A DNA stretch of 64,000 nucleotides from Escallonia rubra (Eukaryota > Streptophyta > Magnoliopsida > Escalloniales > Escalloniaceae). The position numbers and the translations under genes were made by a program. Below are positions 22,658-34,808 of the stretch, in pieces. The stretch covers positions 1 through 64,000 of the forward strand of contig JAVXUO010000741.1 of the NCBI GenBank assembly GCA_033065855.1. The letters run 5' to 3'. Below the pieces are notes generated by a model. The model saw only the letters and a list, made by a program, of their open reading frames with translations, had not been told where the DNA came from and did not search any database. How positions within the stretch are numbered: the stretch's first letter is position 1; each line of letters starts with the position of its first letter.

Positions 22658-25200
22658 GGGCACTACAACTCCTAATTAACAGATGCAGGCAATGCTTCGC
22701 TTTTGCCTGTAAATCTTTTTCCAATCCCTGTTTTCTTATCATCGGTCCATTTATAGCATGAACCAAGCGTTTGTTTATGTGAATTGCTAACTAGCTTTCC
22801 ATACCTACAAAATTCCCTACCAGGTCGAGATTTACTTTTGCAAAATAGATGTAATGTATTTAAAAGTTGGGAAATGATATGTTTAAAATTTTAATTTACC
22901 ATCTCGTTTGTTAGTAAACGGTTGATACTCTTTATTAAACTATACTTTCGACGACAACGGTGATCCAAAAACATATAACGGAATAAAAACATAATTTTCT
23001 TTACAAATTTTGTCTTTATAGATATGACGTTTTTAGATCCTGATCGTTAGATATAAATAGACACATCTCCGGTCTAGAGCTTAGGACTAAGTGGTGCAAT
23101 TTTCAATTCGAGTAACATAGTGTGGTTTCAGGTCTCACATTGGTTCTTATACTTGGTGGACTTTTCCTACTCTTGAGTACACTTTTTGGTTGAACACTAG
23201 ACTTTAATAGTGATGAAGATGAAATTGTGTGTTATTAAGATGATGAAAAACGTATTCTAGTTGAATCGAAACTCATGCAGAAAAATAAACCGTTTGTTTT
23301 TTGAAAAATTGCTGCTACAGGACATATCGTACAATTTCTATCTAATAAATAAATGACCTCCCTTTTTCTCTGTTGTTCTGTCCGAGAAGGGAGCATCTGC
23401 TACACGTGGCTCATGGAATCATAGATCGAGCTAAAGAAATAAAGATTTTTTTTTTGGACTTCTTAGCGCTAGAGATATGATTAGTGCATACAAGGTGTAC
23501 ATGACCATTCCGACCTATACCCTAATGTTGCATGGTGGAGCTTATGTATCCACTGCGACATAGTTTCTCTTGCTTCCCAGCCATCGCTGATCCTAAATAC
23601 TAACTGATATCTTGTCAAACTTTAGACAAACTTCATCACCTGATTGTAAAGTTTGACTTAGGTTGTCTCCCTTTGCACCCAAGGGTCAATCTCCGTCTAG
23701 CTAGAGGACACCTTTGATCAAGATTTTTTTTTTAACAAAATAAACCATCTTTTTCTGGATTTATTTGTTTTGTAATGAGAAGCAGTATTCTCATGTTTTC
23801 GCCGCTCGAAAGTTTCAGCAAGCACTTGAAGTTTCCAACCATGTCAGTTCATGGCTCATCGCGCTTCATTGTTGGTTGGCTTTCCCTCACGTTCTAGGTT
23901 GACATGTTCACAATCTCATCATCAGTCTGCACATCAGATTTGCAAATTAAATACAACTTACAACATTCGTTAAGAACATATAGACACAAAATCTTCCGCT
24001 GCATTCAAATAAAGTTTCCAAGTTGCTGAGATTGACCTATAGGCCAATGTTGCTGAGATTTGGTTGGAGATTTCGATGCAACAACAATGGAAGGTTGAGC
24101 AAGACGTTTTGCAGTTTATTGGTAGCTTAACCTAATTTTTTTTATAAAAGACCAGGATTGCATTAAGCCTGTTAAGTAGACAAAATTAGTTTGAACAAAT
24201 ATGTTATTTACCAATTAGAAATAACAGATATATTGTCTGTGAAAGGAAAATGAAAACTATTGAAAGTAGAAAATATTGAGTGCTCTGGGTTCGGTCTTGT
24301 CCATATGGGACAGCTGTATATATATTATTATAAAGTAACTCTTACCTTCTTTAGCCTCTCATATTAAAACATGAGCTCCTCATAAAACAAAAGTCCTAAA
24401 TGGTCAGGACTAGTGTTATCATAGGTCGCTTAGGGTTAGGCACAAGCCTTAACGGTGCCCAGGTTGCAAGGCGAAAATAGCCCAAAAAATTCAAGTTTTT
24501 AATTTTCGTATCGTGACATCATCTCAACCGTTCATCGATTTTTTCTTTGCGTCATAACATCACAAATCAAAAACCCAAAATCCCTAATCAATCAATTCTC
24601 TTGCTGCTGTTCACTGGGTCAGTGCCCTGATGCCTACTGTTGCTCTCTTTCAAATAGATCTACTCCTTCAGTTCACTTTATAGATGGAGAAGACAAAATT
24701 CAAAAGGAATCTTTACCGGACTTGGAGCCTTTGAGTCCCTCTGAAGAAAGTAACGTTGCCTTAGTCCTCACGAATTACGAGGATGACAATGTTATGTTTA
24801 CTTATGGTTAACTACTTTTCATTCGATTGAATTTTTTTTATAGTATTAGATGTTTGTCAAACTGCCATCTTCTGGATTTTTTACGTGATTTTATTGGTTT
24901 AATACACTAATATCTATTTAATTTTTATTTTGTGTCTCGCTTCAAAAAGGGGACGCCTGCATCTTACGCTTAGGTCTAGGGACCCTTTGCATTTACGCAC
25001 GTTTGCACCTTTAATAACAAGTGATGGGACTAATTATCCAATGGTCTAGATTAGTGATCCTGAGACATATAATAGTTACTTGCAAAGTAAGTCCATAACT
25101 TACCTAGGTGCGTAGGGGGATTTGGGGGGGGGGGGGGGGGAGGGAGAGAGAGAGAGAGAGAGATTGCCAATCATGTAAATCATAATGAAGATGAAAACAT
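22658..25200. other. RING gene upstream region and intergenic stretch
   Basis: The first 100-200 bp are the probable promoter and leader of the RING gene (minus). Further right I see AT-rich sequence without a gene. Around 24417-24480 and 24945-25020 are GC-richer patches with GCTTAGG/GGCACAAGCCTTA-type motifs that could be the two ends of a decayed transposon, but no clear inverted repeat or duplication was found. A G-run and GA repeat occupy 25123-25162. Confidence 0.4.
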
Positions 25201-25224
25201 TTCACATAAAGCTGAAAGCAACTT

Positions 25225-25318
25225 ACCTCGCCTAAAGAACATCATCTTCAGAAATGTCATAAACAACGACCATATTCTTTACCATTTGTAAGTAGAATAC
25301 CATTTGATAACTACCATA
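25225..25318 (-). pseudogene. Exon-like remnant of an unrecognised gene family (copy 1)
   Basis: On the minus strand the segment reads MVKNMVVVYDISEDDVL, a stop, then AR before a GTAAGT donor-like site. It matches 46531-46605, where the same exon reads TMTKMIVVYGISLEDIM then CKAR before GTAAGA. The stop suggests this copy is dead. I do not recognise the family. Confidence 0.45.
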
Positions 25319-25859
25319 GCTTGTGAGCATGCCAACCTATAAAACATAAATTAATAAACATCAACATGGAAGAATAGAACATTTAAATGAATGAGAACTA
25401 TGTGCCTTTTTGCATTGATATCAACCTCCCCGCTCGTCATTAGGTACTCCAATGGACTTGAATGGTCATACTGATTTTTCTACAAATTGGATTGTATTTG
25501 TGAGTATTTGGTTAGGGTTTGATTATATCACCAAATACTCAGTGTGATTGGGTAAAAATATATTTTATCCGCCATCAATGCAACTCGTCCACTTACACAC
25601 AAGTTGGCGAGGCTATTATTCTTGACTCGGGGAAGCAAATCTTATTTTTCTCGATTCGCATTTACTAATTGCACTAACCCATCTTAGTTATATACCTTTG
25701 ACCACTTTTGGGTTTCAATTTTTCTCACAAAGTTAGCATATATTTAATGGTCAAAATTCAATATTACCAACCCGCAAACCACGCTCCAATTGTCATGTGT
25801 CACTTCATTTTGTTAAAAAATTACTCGAGTGTTGGAATTGGCACCCATACCTTTTAAAA

Positions 25860-27183
25860 AAGTTCAACGGGATGCCCCTTCGCCTTGGAGTGGCCTAGGC
25901 CTTTCCTCTTTGGGGTTGGCCACCCCCCTAATTGGGCAGCCCGACCTCCCTTTTGGGTTGGCCCTGGCCTACACTTGGGGATTCGTCGTGGCCTTTCCCC
26001 TTTAAGGGGTAGGCCTCGGTCCCCTATTTGGTTCCTTCCCTTCCTTCGCGTGCGTGTGCATGTGTGTGTGGTGGGTGTTGGGGGGGGGGTATGTGGGGGT
26101 GGTTCTTCTTAAGCTTCTATCCTCCTTTCTTTTGGCAGAGGAATCTTTCGTCCTTCTTGGGGTTTTTCGTCCCCCTTTCCATGTCCTCACTTCCTTTTGA
26201 AGTCTCTGTTCCCCTTTTCCATGCCTTCACCACTCTTGAGGTCTCCTCTCAATACCTTCACCTCCCTCGGGTCTCCGCCTCCTTTTCCATGTTCTCACTT
26301 TGGACTCTCTGCCATGCTCTCCATGCCGACCTTGACCTCCCTTGCGGTCTCCACCCCCTCTTCATGTCTTCACCTCCCCTTCTCCATGCCTACATTACTG
26401 TTAGGGTCTCCATCTTTCTCCATGTCTTTTGCATCCCTTAGGGCCTCTACCAATTCTTCATGTCTTCACATCCCTTAGGGTCTCTTCCCATTCTCCATGT
26501 CCTCACCTCTTAGGGGTGGTCTCTACCCATTCTCTTCACGTCATTCACTTCTCTTGGGGTTTCCACCACTTTTTCTTGAGCATTGGGTACTCTCAACTTG
26601 ACCACCTCTCCTTGGATACTTGGTTACCCCTATTTTGACCTCCTCTCCTTGGGTCATCCTACCAGTACCAAGTGAAGGCTTCCATACTTAGGCAGACCCT
26701 GGCTCGAGGCTTTATACTCCATGATAACCGTCGCCATCCCCTTGTGCCTATGAAGCCTAACCATGCTTGAGTGCTATCTTTACGTTACGTGCCCCCCAAC
26801 ACTGCACCCATCAGCCACGTCCTTTGACTGTGCCCATGCGTCATCTCTCTTAAGCGTGCCTCCGACACTGCACACATCCCGCTGCACCCACACACCATGC
26901 CAACTATATAGACGAGTCCCCATCATTTTGTTATACTATTGTTCCCCTGGCGTTGACTCATCTGTTCACCACGTTATGTGCACTTCGCCTTGATCGTGCA
27001 ACATGCTTCAACTTGTTATCCGGAGTGTGTAACATCCCTTAGGGTAGGCGACTCCTTTGGGACATTACCTCATGGGCACTAAGTGCCCCAGCACAAGGAT
27101 TCCTCTTCCTCCAATTAAGTGGCTCCTCCGGAACATTACCTCAACACGTCGGATAGCCTGGGGGTCACAAGATAATTTCATAA
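25860..27183 (+). mobile_element. Truncated LTR fragment related to the large LTR family
   Basis: CT-rich and GGCC-rich sequence with the same order of motifs as the solo LTR at 37903-39947: CTTTCC-TTTGGGGTTGGCC near the start, CTTCAC-CTC runs, then CTTCGCCTTGATCGTG, and GGCGACTCCTTTGGGACA with CCCCAGCACAAGGATTC at the right. The 3' part is missing where it meets the next LTR. Divergence from the other copies is high. Confidence 0.55.
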
Positions 27184-27524
27184 TGTTCACAACCTATTCT
27201 GGACCGCACCCCGGGGCCCGCTAAGAGATCCTAGTGGCGCGACACGTCACCCATTTGGCGGTCAACATCGCTCAACAAGATTGCTCGGTCAAAGTACTCC
27301 GCGCCACGAACCACCGGACGGCGATCGAAAGTGTGCTCCACCCAAGGGGGTCGGCCATCCAAGGGGGTCGGCCACCCCAAGGGGGTCGGCCACCCCAAGG
27401 GGGTCGGCCTCCATTGCCCTGCGAAGGGGGGAACTTGCCGAGTGGCACTGACTTTTTGCTCCAAACAACACTCACCCGCTATCTTCAGTAGCGCGACGCT
27501 CTGTCGCCGACTCAATCAAAGTGA

Positions 27525-27900
27525 CGGGGCTCTGGCCCTCGCGGCGGGACGGGCTCGCAACCATGAAGCCCTCGCCGGCTCAATCAAACAGACGGGGCTC
27601 CAGCCCTCGCGGTGGGACGGGCTCGCAACCATGAAGCCCTCGCCGGCTCAATCAAACCGACGGGCTCCGGCCCTCGCAGGCACAATCAACCGGGGGCTCC
27701 GGCCCTCGCCAGCACAATCAACCGACGGGCTCCGGCCATCGCGGGCACACTCAACCGGGGGCTCCGGCCCTCGCCAGCATAATCAACCAATGGGCTCCGG
27801 CCCTCGCGGGCACAATCAACTGGAGGCTCCGGCCTTCGCAACAAGGAGGGGCTTACAACCCTAAGGCCATCGCTGGCACAATCACCTGACGGACTCACCA
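27525..27900 (+). repeat. GC-rich tandem arrays inside LTR copy A
   Basis: Two unit types occur in order: about 70-bp units (AATCAAACNGACGGG, CTCGCAACCATGAAGCCCTC) followed by about 32-33-bp units (CACAATCAACCG, GGCTCCGGCCCTCGC). Long open frames here on both strands are products of the repeats. Confidence 0.8.
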
Positions 27901-28361
27901 GGGGGCTCCGCTCGTAGTGCTCCGGCACGAGGACCCCTCGCCACGGACTCTAAGCATAGCATGGCCGCTCATGTTACCATTGATCATCGACACCGCCAGG
28001 GCAATGAACCGCGAGTCACTCCGGGACAGAAGCAGGTCCTCGGAGGACATCGTGTCCGGCACGCCTAGCAGTTGGCTGCAGGGGCAACCCTCACCGCTGC
28101 CAGGATCTCAGCGCGTCTCTTGACGCATCTCGTGGGATTCAGTAAGGGCTTGGACTGGAGGCTGGGGCAACGGGCTACTCTGACCATGCTACCGCAGTGT
28201 GGTCAATCTCCTCAGGCAGGCAGAGGGACGCTGCAAGGGCAGGACGACACGAACTCGGGGACCGGCAATTCGACGGACAATCAAGACTGCGAGACCCCCT
28301 ACGGCGACGTGTCACTCCCAGAGGACGACACATGTCGGCTGATGACACGCGCATATTTGTG

Positions 28362-28372
28362 CCTATATATAG
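28362..28372 (+). promoter_or_regulatory. Probable TATA box of LTR copy A
   Basis: CCTATATATAG lies in the right third of the LTR, after CACATGTCGGCTGATGACAC and before a CT-rich leader (CTTTCTCTCTCTAAAACTC). The same arrangement occurs in copies B (42889-42898) and C (39624-39632), as expected for the U3/R boundary. Confidence 0.6.
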
Positions 28373-28859
28373 TGGATTCTGGAGCTTATTCAAGGACCGC
28401 TCTCATTTCAACATTTCACTTTCTCTCTCTAAAACTCATTCTCTCTGGATTTCTAGTGAGAGAAAGACATTTGGATTCCTGACATATGACTCTTGACACT
28501 GCACTCTCGTCGAACGTCGTCCCTGTTCGTCGTCACCCCGCCTGCGCGGCACTGTCAGCCCTCGCGACCTGCCTGAGGAGCCTTGCTCTCAGCCCTTACG
28601 CCATCCTTGTTGTCTCCCACTTTGCCTACCTGGAAGCCAACTCAGACTGCATCCCTTGTAGCACCTCGACGTGGCAAAGGACCCTCTTTCGGCATCAACA
28701 CAATCTATTGATTCAATTTGGGTCAAACACATTATGTATCCAATTCAGTTCACTGCATTTACTACAAATGAATTGGATTTTCTTAATTTGAATCAAATCC
28801 AATCCATCAACACATGACCTACAATGACGAGAGCCTTGTAATTTGAGTCGGCCTTTTTT

Positions 28860-29600
28860 TATTTATGAGGAAAAAGTTATATTAGAGTCACAATCGGGAA
28901 GAACATCCGGCAGCCACATGTAGCAGTGCAATCAGAGAACCTTTTAAAATATTCGATTGAGATCAAAAAGAAAAACTTACAGATGCTTTTCCTTTGGCAT
29001 CCTTGGATGAAACATCAAGGAAACATAGTAAAATAACTAGCTATAAATTAAATTCAGACAAAACTTTTAAAATTGCAATCATCTATAGTTGGTGATGCAG
29101 AAAAACCGTTAATTCCTCTGCTTGTTTCATAAATCTAAAGATGGGCTGAAAACGTATCATAGTTACCTTTAGAAGACTGATGAACCTTTGCACAGCTCTA
29201 GTTACATCAACAATGGAATCACTCCCCTAAAATATGGCACTCATACAACAGCCGGAAGCTCTTTTTGGGGTTTCTATATGACACTGACGGCGTGTCGAGA
29301 AATTACAAATGCTAGCTTTTATAAGCGTGTTTAGGGCTAGTGCTATAAGTTGGGGTTGAAGCAATCAATGGCTAGGATTAAGTTACATTTTATCGCGCCT
29401 CCTCAGATGGCAAAGGGCACGTGACAACCACGGAAAAAGGAATATTCAGAGGAGGTATCAAAGTAACGGTTAAATTTCTTTGCGTCATTGATAATAAAAT
29501 AGCTCCGGTGTGTTGTAACGCCTCGGTCCCAACTCTTTAAATGGAACTCTAGAAGGTCGCGTCACGCTTTCAAATTATACAAGGGCATTGTTTCTTCTCA
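28860..29600 (-). repeat. Paralogous block, 5' region of the unrecognised gene family (copy 1)
   Basis: 29250-29410 matches 48140-48330 and 50560-50710: GAAGCTCTTT, GGGTTTCTA, ACAAATGCTAGCTTTTATAA, GCGTGT. The next part (to 29600) resembles 48360-48650 and 50720-50930. These are the upstream parts of copies of the same gene-bearing block. No intact coding sequence was found in this copy. Confidence 0.55.
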
Positions 29601-29858
29601 TTGCTCTATCAGTATCCATGGGAAGCAAAGGAGAACACACGTTAAGACGAGATGAATCCAGTCCCTCAGCGGGGGAGCTTATATATGTACGCACACAGAC
29701 TTGCACGCACACACACTAGAAAGCTGAAAAGAGCAAGTCATGATGGAGTTGAAACTTACAGACCATCAGACCCTACATAGGTAGACAAGATTTTTGCTCG
29801 ATAAATAAGGAAGAAAACCTTTGGACAGTTTTGTTTGGTAACATATACTCTCTTCTAT

Positions 29859-32454
29859 TTATTGAATGTTTACGAACTCTAAACAGTTTAACCAGCTTTT
29901 CTTCCACACGATACCTCTTCTTACTTGCTTTTGTAGCCCGGCTCTGCACAACTGCAACTGACAAAGTTGACCTCTTATTGTCTCAACATCTTGCTCCAAC
30001 ATCTTTATCTCCTTTTGGGAGTTTAACCATCCCTTCTCTAGAAGTTTGTTTACTCTGCTGATTGCCTGCGACTTTGCATGGTGGTAAATCGAGCCAGTAG
30101 CTGTAATCGACCTCGTCGTGTTGAGATGTTCAAGAAGGAAAAATCTTGTGGTCATATTCAGTGGCAACCTGTAGTTTTTCATGGCGTGCTCACGTGCATC
30201 TTGTGATAATTTCTGGTATTCCAAGACTCTACATATGTCACTTCTTTCTTCATTGGTTACGCTTGGGTGTGCCTGCACAGATATCAGGGTAAAATAGTAC
30301 CATTGAAATCAGAAATTAAGAAAAATGCTAGGCTTTATATAGTCTCATACATGTGAAAGATATTGAGACTGGTGTCTCTACTGCAAGTCTGCTGGGGAAC
30401 ATAATTATGTTTGTCCGACACCAAGACCATAACTTAGTAGGAGACCAAGGTGATAGTCCAGTCGTGAGGACCTATCCTTTTCCTATGAAGTTGTGCAATG
30501 TCACAGGTTCGAGTCTCATTGGGGCGGAGTACTTTTGGGTTAGGAGATGTGGAAGGCTACCGGCCATTGTTATAGCCCAGACACAAGTGGTCTTCAATGG
30601 ACCAAAAAAGTGAGTAGAAACATAAAGTTCCATACCTTGAGGTACATATCAATAGCTCTATAGAGGTTGTCGTTGCAGTAACGAGAATCTTTTGGCAGGG
30701 CTTCTAAGAGTGACTGGAAAACACTTGCCTGAAGACTCTCATTCCTTGCCACTAGCATAAGATACTCATCCACCAACCTTCCAACAGCATGTATTTTGGA
30801 TGAGAAATTGTCAGAAAGGAAAGAAACATAGGCTTCAACCATTTTAACAACAATGTCCACATCATAGACAGTACTACCATGTCCATAGTTTTTCACTAGG
30901 AGATCTTGGGCACGGCAACCTTCCAACATGAAGGCAATTCTCCTTTCTAGCTTGTTTAGTATTTCAGCATCAACTTTTAAGATCAGACCCACCTTGAAAA
31001 GATGAAGTAAGAAATTGAAGGATACTGATTTCTGCTCTTCAGGAAGCAAATTTATCAAACTTTCAATTGTGACTCGAGGTAGCTGATGTTTTTGAGTAGG
31101 ATACTCGTATTCAAGTCTGATTCGAGAAAGCCACTTCCCAGTCCAATGAGCTATACATGATCCTATGAGCTCAGACCTAGTCCCATTTCTTTTGATAGAC
31201 GCAATCACTTCAACAAAATGATCTATTCGAAGGAATGAAATATCTTTAAACCACCAATTGTCAGATACCTTTTCTTCGTTAGTATTATGTCCCTTCTCTG
31301 CTAAAAAATTTAAGCACTGCACTTCCTTTTTGCTGCTTTTAATTGCATTTGGGCCCATACACGACCTCCATGCAATGGCCTCTGAACATCGTTTCAAGAT
31401 CTGCAGCTCTTTTGCCCATGAAGAGATGGATTCACAACTTCTAAGAATCCGAAATGTGTCTTTCCATGATGAAAGAATGAGGAAACTTAAAAAGGTCTCT
31501 GTTCTGCAGATAAGATTTCCCGGTTGAAGATCATCACTCATTTCCAAGAAATGTGCCGCACAATAGAGGGGAGCAATGTTGACGGCAGTTAGTTCAACCC
31601 TCTCTCCATAACAGAATTGCACCACTAATTCAAAACATTTACATCCACCAGGAAGATTATCTAACCAGATATTGAGACTGGTCTGTCCACTGCTTCTCTG
31701 GAATACCAGTCTATTTATATATGCACTCCTTGAAACCATGGGGAGCTGCGCACAGAAACATATGAAAGTTTTTATTCCATGGTTTAAAACATCTTGTTTG
31801 GAGCAGGATAAGATGTAATAAGAAGCATATATTAATACAGACAAATGCAAGCATTGACTATTTCATTTGCCCAATTATGACCGGAGGTCACAGGTTTGAA
31901 ACTTGGAAACAGCATAAGGCTGTTTTTGCCTAAGCCCTCGCTAAACAGTAGCAGGAGTGTCATGCACTCAGCTAGCCTTCTTTTTTGATTAATGTTCGCC
32001 AAGAAAATGCAAGTTAACGAGAGATAAAATGGAATGCCAGTGGATACCGTTTACAGAACAAGTGGTGGTTGGCCATGTAGTTACGTTTGTGAAGCTAAGA
32101 GACATATTCCATGGATTATGTACGCAGGGGCTGGTATTTTATAGCTAACATGGAAACTAAAGAACATGCACCAAAGAACAGACAAGTAAGCTACTGAAGT
32201 GAAGTGCACCTTATGCAAGTGAAACCTGCTGGCTCCTACTTGGATAATCAACTCGCTAGCAAATTTAGTCCTGGCAGAGCTGTGTGAGATAGATGGTCAT
32301 CAGTGCCAAAACGAAGAAGTCTAACTCATAACTTTAGTGTGATTCTTTGTATATGTGTGCACAGACACTATTTTGTACGCAAACATACACAAATAGAGAG
32401 AGAGGAGAGAGATTACCTGCTGTGGTTTCCTATTTCTACAGATTCTGCAACCAT
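29859..32454 (-). CDS. BTB/POZ-NPH3 family protein, four exons, complete
   Basis: Exons on the minus strand: 32417-32454, 32210-32279, 30636-31745, 29859-30272. They join in phase to 1632 nt, 543 residues. The start is MVAESVEIGNHSS at 32454. Residues about 22-105 form a BTB domain (ASELIIQVGASRFHLHK, then VSRSAYINRLVFQR, CFELVVQFCYG, YCAAHFLEM). The NPH3 domain follows and includes LYRAIDMYLK-AHPSV across the last junction (residue 406/407) and EYQKLSQDAREHAMKN. The C-terminus has a short coiled coil (MLEQDVETIRGQLCQLQ). NPH3-family proteins act as adaptors of CUL3 ubiquitin ligases in blue-light phototropism and in PIN placement at the plasma membrane. This one belongs to the shorter, divergent members with little sequence before the BTB. 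Introns 2 and 3 contain SINE-like sequence. Confidence 0.9.
30425..30600 (+). mobile_element. tRNA-derived SINE-like sequence in NPH3-gene intron 3
   Basis: An A-box-like GATAGTCCAGTCGTGAGG (about 30451-30468) and a good B-box GGTTCGAGTCT (30506-30516) have the spacing of a pol III promoter. The cloverleaf of a real tRNA is absent, so this is a SINE and not a tRNA gene. Ends are not resolved. Confidence 0.5.
31870..31985 (+). mobile_element. Au SINE-like fragment in NPH3-gene intron 2
   Basis: AGGTCACAGGTTTGAAACTT then GGAAACAGCATAAGGCTG corresponds to the B-box and following part of Au SINEs (GGTTCGA...GGAAACAGCC), with mutations. The 5' half and a clean end were not found. Confidence 0.55.
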
Positions 32455-34808
32455 CTTTTCATCGCTTGGAATAAGGATACAGCAGTTAAGCTTCTCTTCT
32501 AATACTGGCCTGCAAGCTGGATTGCCCATGGTTTCGTTCTTCTATCCAGGAATGAGGACAATGTATTTGAGTTCGTTTCTAAGAGCAACATCAGGGATAA
32601 TCTTTTCATCTGGAAAAAGACAACAGTGGGAGAACCCTGGTAATTGCTCACAGTTATCTTACTGACTGAAAGAATGCGTAGATGTCTGCAAAAAAAAAAG
32701 AAAAAAGAAAAAAAAAGGTAATATGTGTTCTGAACATGCAAGCTTATCTAATCCTAATTTAGTAAGATTCAGTGGTTGTAATAATCTTTTAATAGGAGAC
32801 GATCATGCAGATAAGCAACTTGATATGTTGTACATCTAGGAGAAACCTCTTATATTTATTCTATGGGGATATTTAGGGGACATTGATGGAGAAAGGTGTA
32901 ATGTCCACATAAAAGCGGATGAGCAAGCATAACAAACAAGATTACAACCCGAGTGCCCAACTCCTTGTGGCATGTGCTCACAGTGACTTGGGATAGCAAA
33001 AGGCACCAAACACTTTTAATGGCCCAACCACCATCATTCACACAGTTAGTCCATTGGAAGTATGGCATTACTCACGCAATTATAATCTCTTTGCCATATC
33101 ACTTCATTTTCTGCAAAGAGATTATAATTCTAGACGAGGCATAGACGCTGACTGAAAGAAATCATAAGTCTCTAGTGTTGGGGGTCGTGTGGGTGAATGC
33201 TGTAAATATTATGCATTGACAAGCACGGATGACTGACAGCTTGAGTCAAATACAAAAAGGATACAAGAGTTTAAGGCTTAAAACCCACGCAACCTAAACC
33301 ACGATAATAACCTAGAAGAATACTGAAGTTGGAAAACGTCATTACATCAGCAAGTCTTTTAGGGAAAGGGACTGCAGAAAAAGCCATTCTGGTTTAGAAT
33401 AAGAAAGAAGTAGAAAGAAAGACATGAATATCTTATAAGCAGGTTTTCCTGGCTATGCATATGCTTTGTGTTGCTAGAAACCTTTTGAAATGGCTAGACA
33501 CTCTATACGGTAAATCTGGGAAACTTGGAAACAGTGGCGGGATAATACTGGGATACTGAGGTACTCTTTTCCGTGACAAGGGTGCATGAACAATAGATAT
33601 AATTATTTATTTATTTTTGGTACATAATGTGTATGAGTAGATATAATGTGTTTGAAGTAGTTCAGCTAAAAGATAGCATGAGTAGCTCTCAGTTCTCACT
33701 GTTTTGTACTACTCATGAGAAGGCATTTCAGAACGCAACTTGCTACTTCACTCTGATGGCATCCATGAAGATTGAAGAAAAAAGGGATTAGGATTTAAAC
33801 ATAAAAGTGGAAGCAGTTACCTTCTTACGAGTTTCTCACCAGAGCTTGGAGACATTGCTCCGTCTGTTTGTATACTTCAAGCGCCAATGCAATTAACCGG
33901 CAGCACGAAATTGGTGCTTGCAGATGCGTTGGGCCTCGCTTGACTTCATGGCGAATGGTTGTCCCTAAGAAAATTCCCGAGAACTGGAACGGATCAATAG
34001 GAGCTTCGGCCTCAAGGTCGTTGAGCATTGTTATGTATGTCTCAATTTCTCAAGCTGTCTACCCTTTGTGGAAGTGGAAACAGTTAGTACATGTGTAGTA
34101 CTTCTGCAGGGATGCAGTGATCAGTCAATGACAAATTTTGGAGTTAAAATTCATCCTTAACATTTATCTAAAGAAAAGGCTACGAAAAGGAAAGTCCACG
34201 CACCTTCAGATGGCGAGACACAGAAGGCTGAGTTACATACGACCAGATTTCTTCAGCCAGACGCAGGACATTTCTACAAGCAAGTGGCGTGCAGTTGAAA
34301 ATGACCCACCAGGACAAAGAGTCCTAAAATTCTTCACCCTTCATTCTCGAGGACCAGCTGCCATAACTCATACCAATCAAGATGTTAAGCTACAGAGCAA
34401 GCTCTCCCACTATTGATATGCATTTTCACACTTTATTGTGCGCTAAAAAAATGCTCGAAGTGCAACACGTTACTACCTAAGTGTCGATTTGCATTTTGAC
34501 CGTGACTCTATTTGTTATGTCAAAAATGTCGATATTGTGCGAATAATGTCCTTCACGTTCTAGCTTTAGCCTGCTTGATGAATTTTTATTATTTAATTCA
34601 TAAAAAAAAAGAAAAAAGAAAAAAGAAACACATGTTGGGTCTCACAAGCACTTAAAATAATTAGCGACACTTTTACACAGCATTTTCATTTTCCTCGTTA
34701 TTTTAAACTTCAAGTAACAAATTCTTTGCAACGGTCACTTTTATCTTCTTTTCCTCTGTAACATTCCTCTTTAGTTCTTCAACGAAGGAAAAGGGAAAAT
34801 AGGCAAAG
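32455..34808. other. Region between the NPH3-family gene and the membrane-protein gene
   Basis: These two genes are divergent, so this is a shared upstream region. It contains a 17-bp perfect hairpin (33078-33094 with 33113-33129, arm AATTATAATCTCTTTGC). A minus-strand frame at 33825-34028 (67 codons, LTRNS-free, ending QALVRNS) is followed by a donor-like GTAACT; it may be an untranslated or lost exon. Nothing else with family resemblance was seen. Confidence 0.4.

Larger units (their letters stand above)
27184..28700 (+). mobile_element. LTR of a large LTR retrotransposon family (copy A)
   Basis: It begins TGTTCACAACCTATTCTGGA and ends GGCATCAACA, and aligns along its whole length with the solo LTR at 41632-43237 (same start, same internal arrays, same TATA region, same end). 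Flanks CATAA and CAATC do not match, so the target duplication is lost or this copy was rearranged where it joins the older fragment on its left. There is no adjacent gag-pol, so it is probably a solo LTR. Confidence 0.75.

Noticed and set aside
27234..28482. Several 80-177-codon frames in LTR A (and the same in LTR B)
   Set aside because: They follow the GC-rich tandem arrays, overlap on both strands, and do not keep the same frame between the two LTR copies.
30506..30516. B-box as part of a tRNA gene
   Set aside because: No cloverleaf or acceptor stem can be formed around it; SINE origin fits better.
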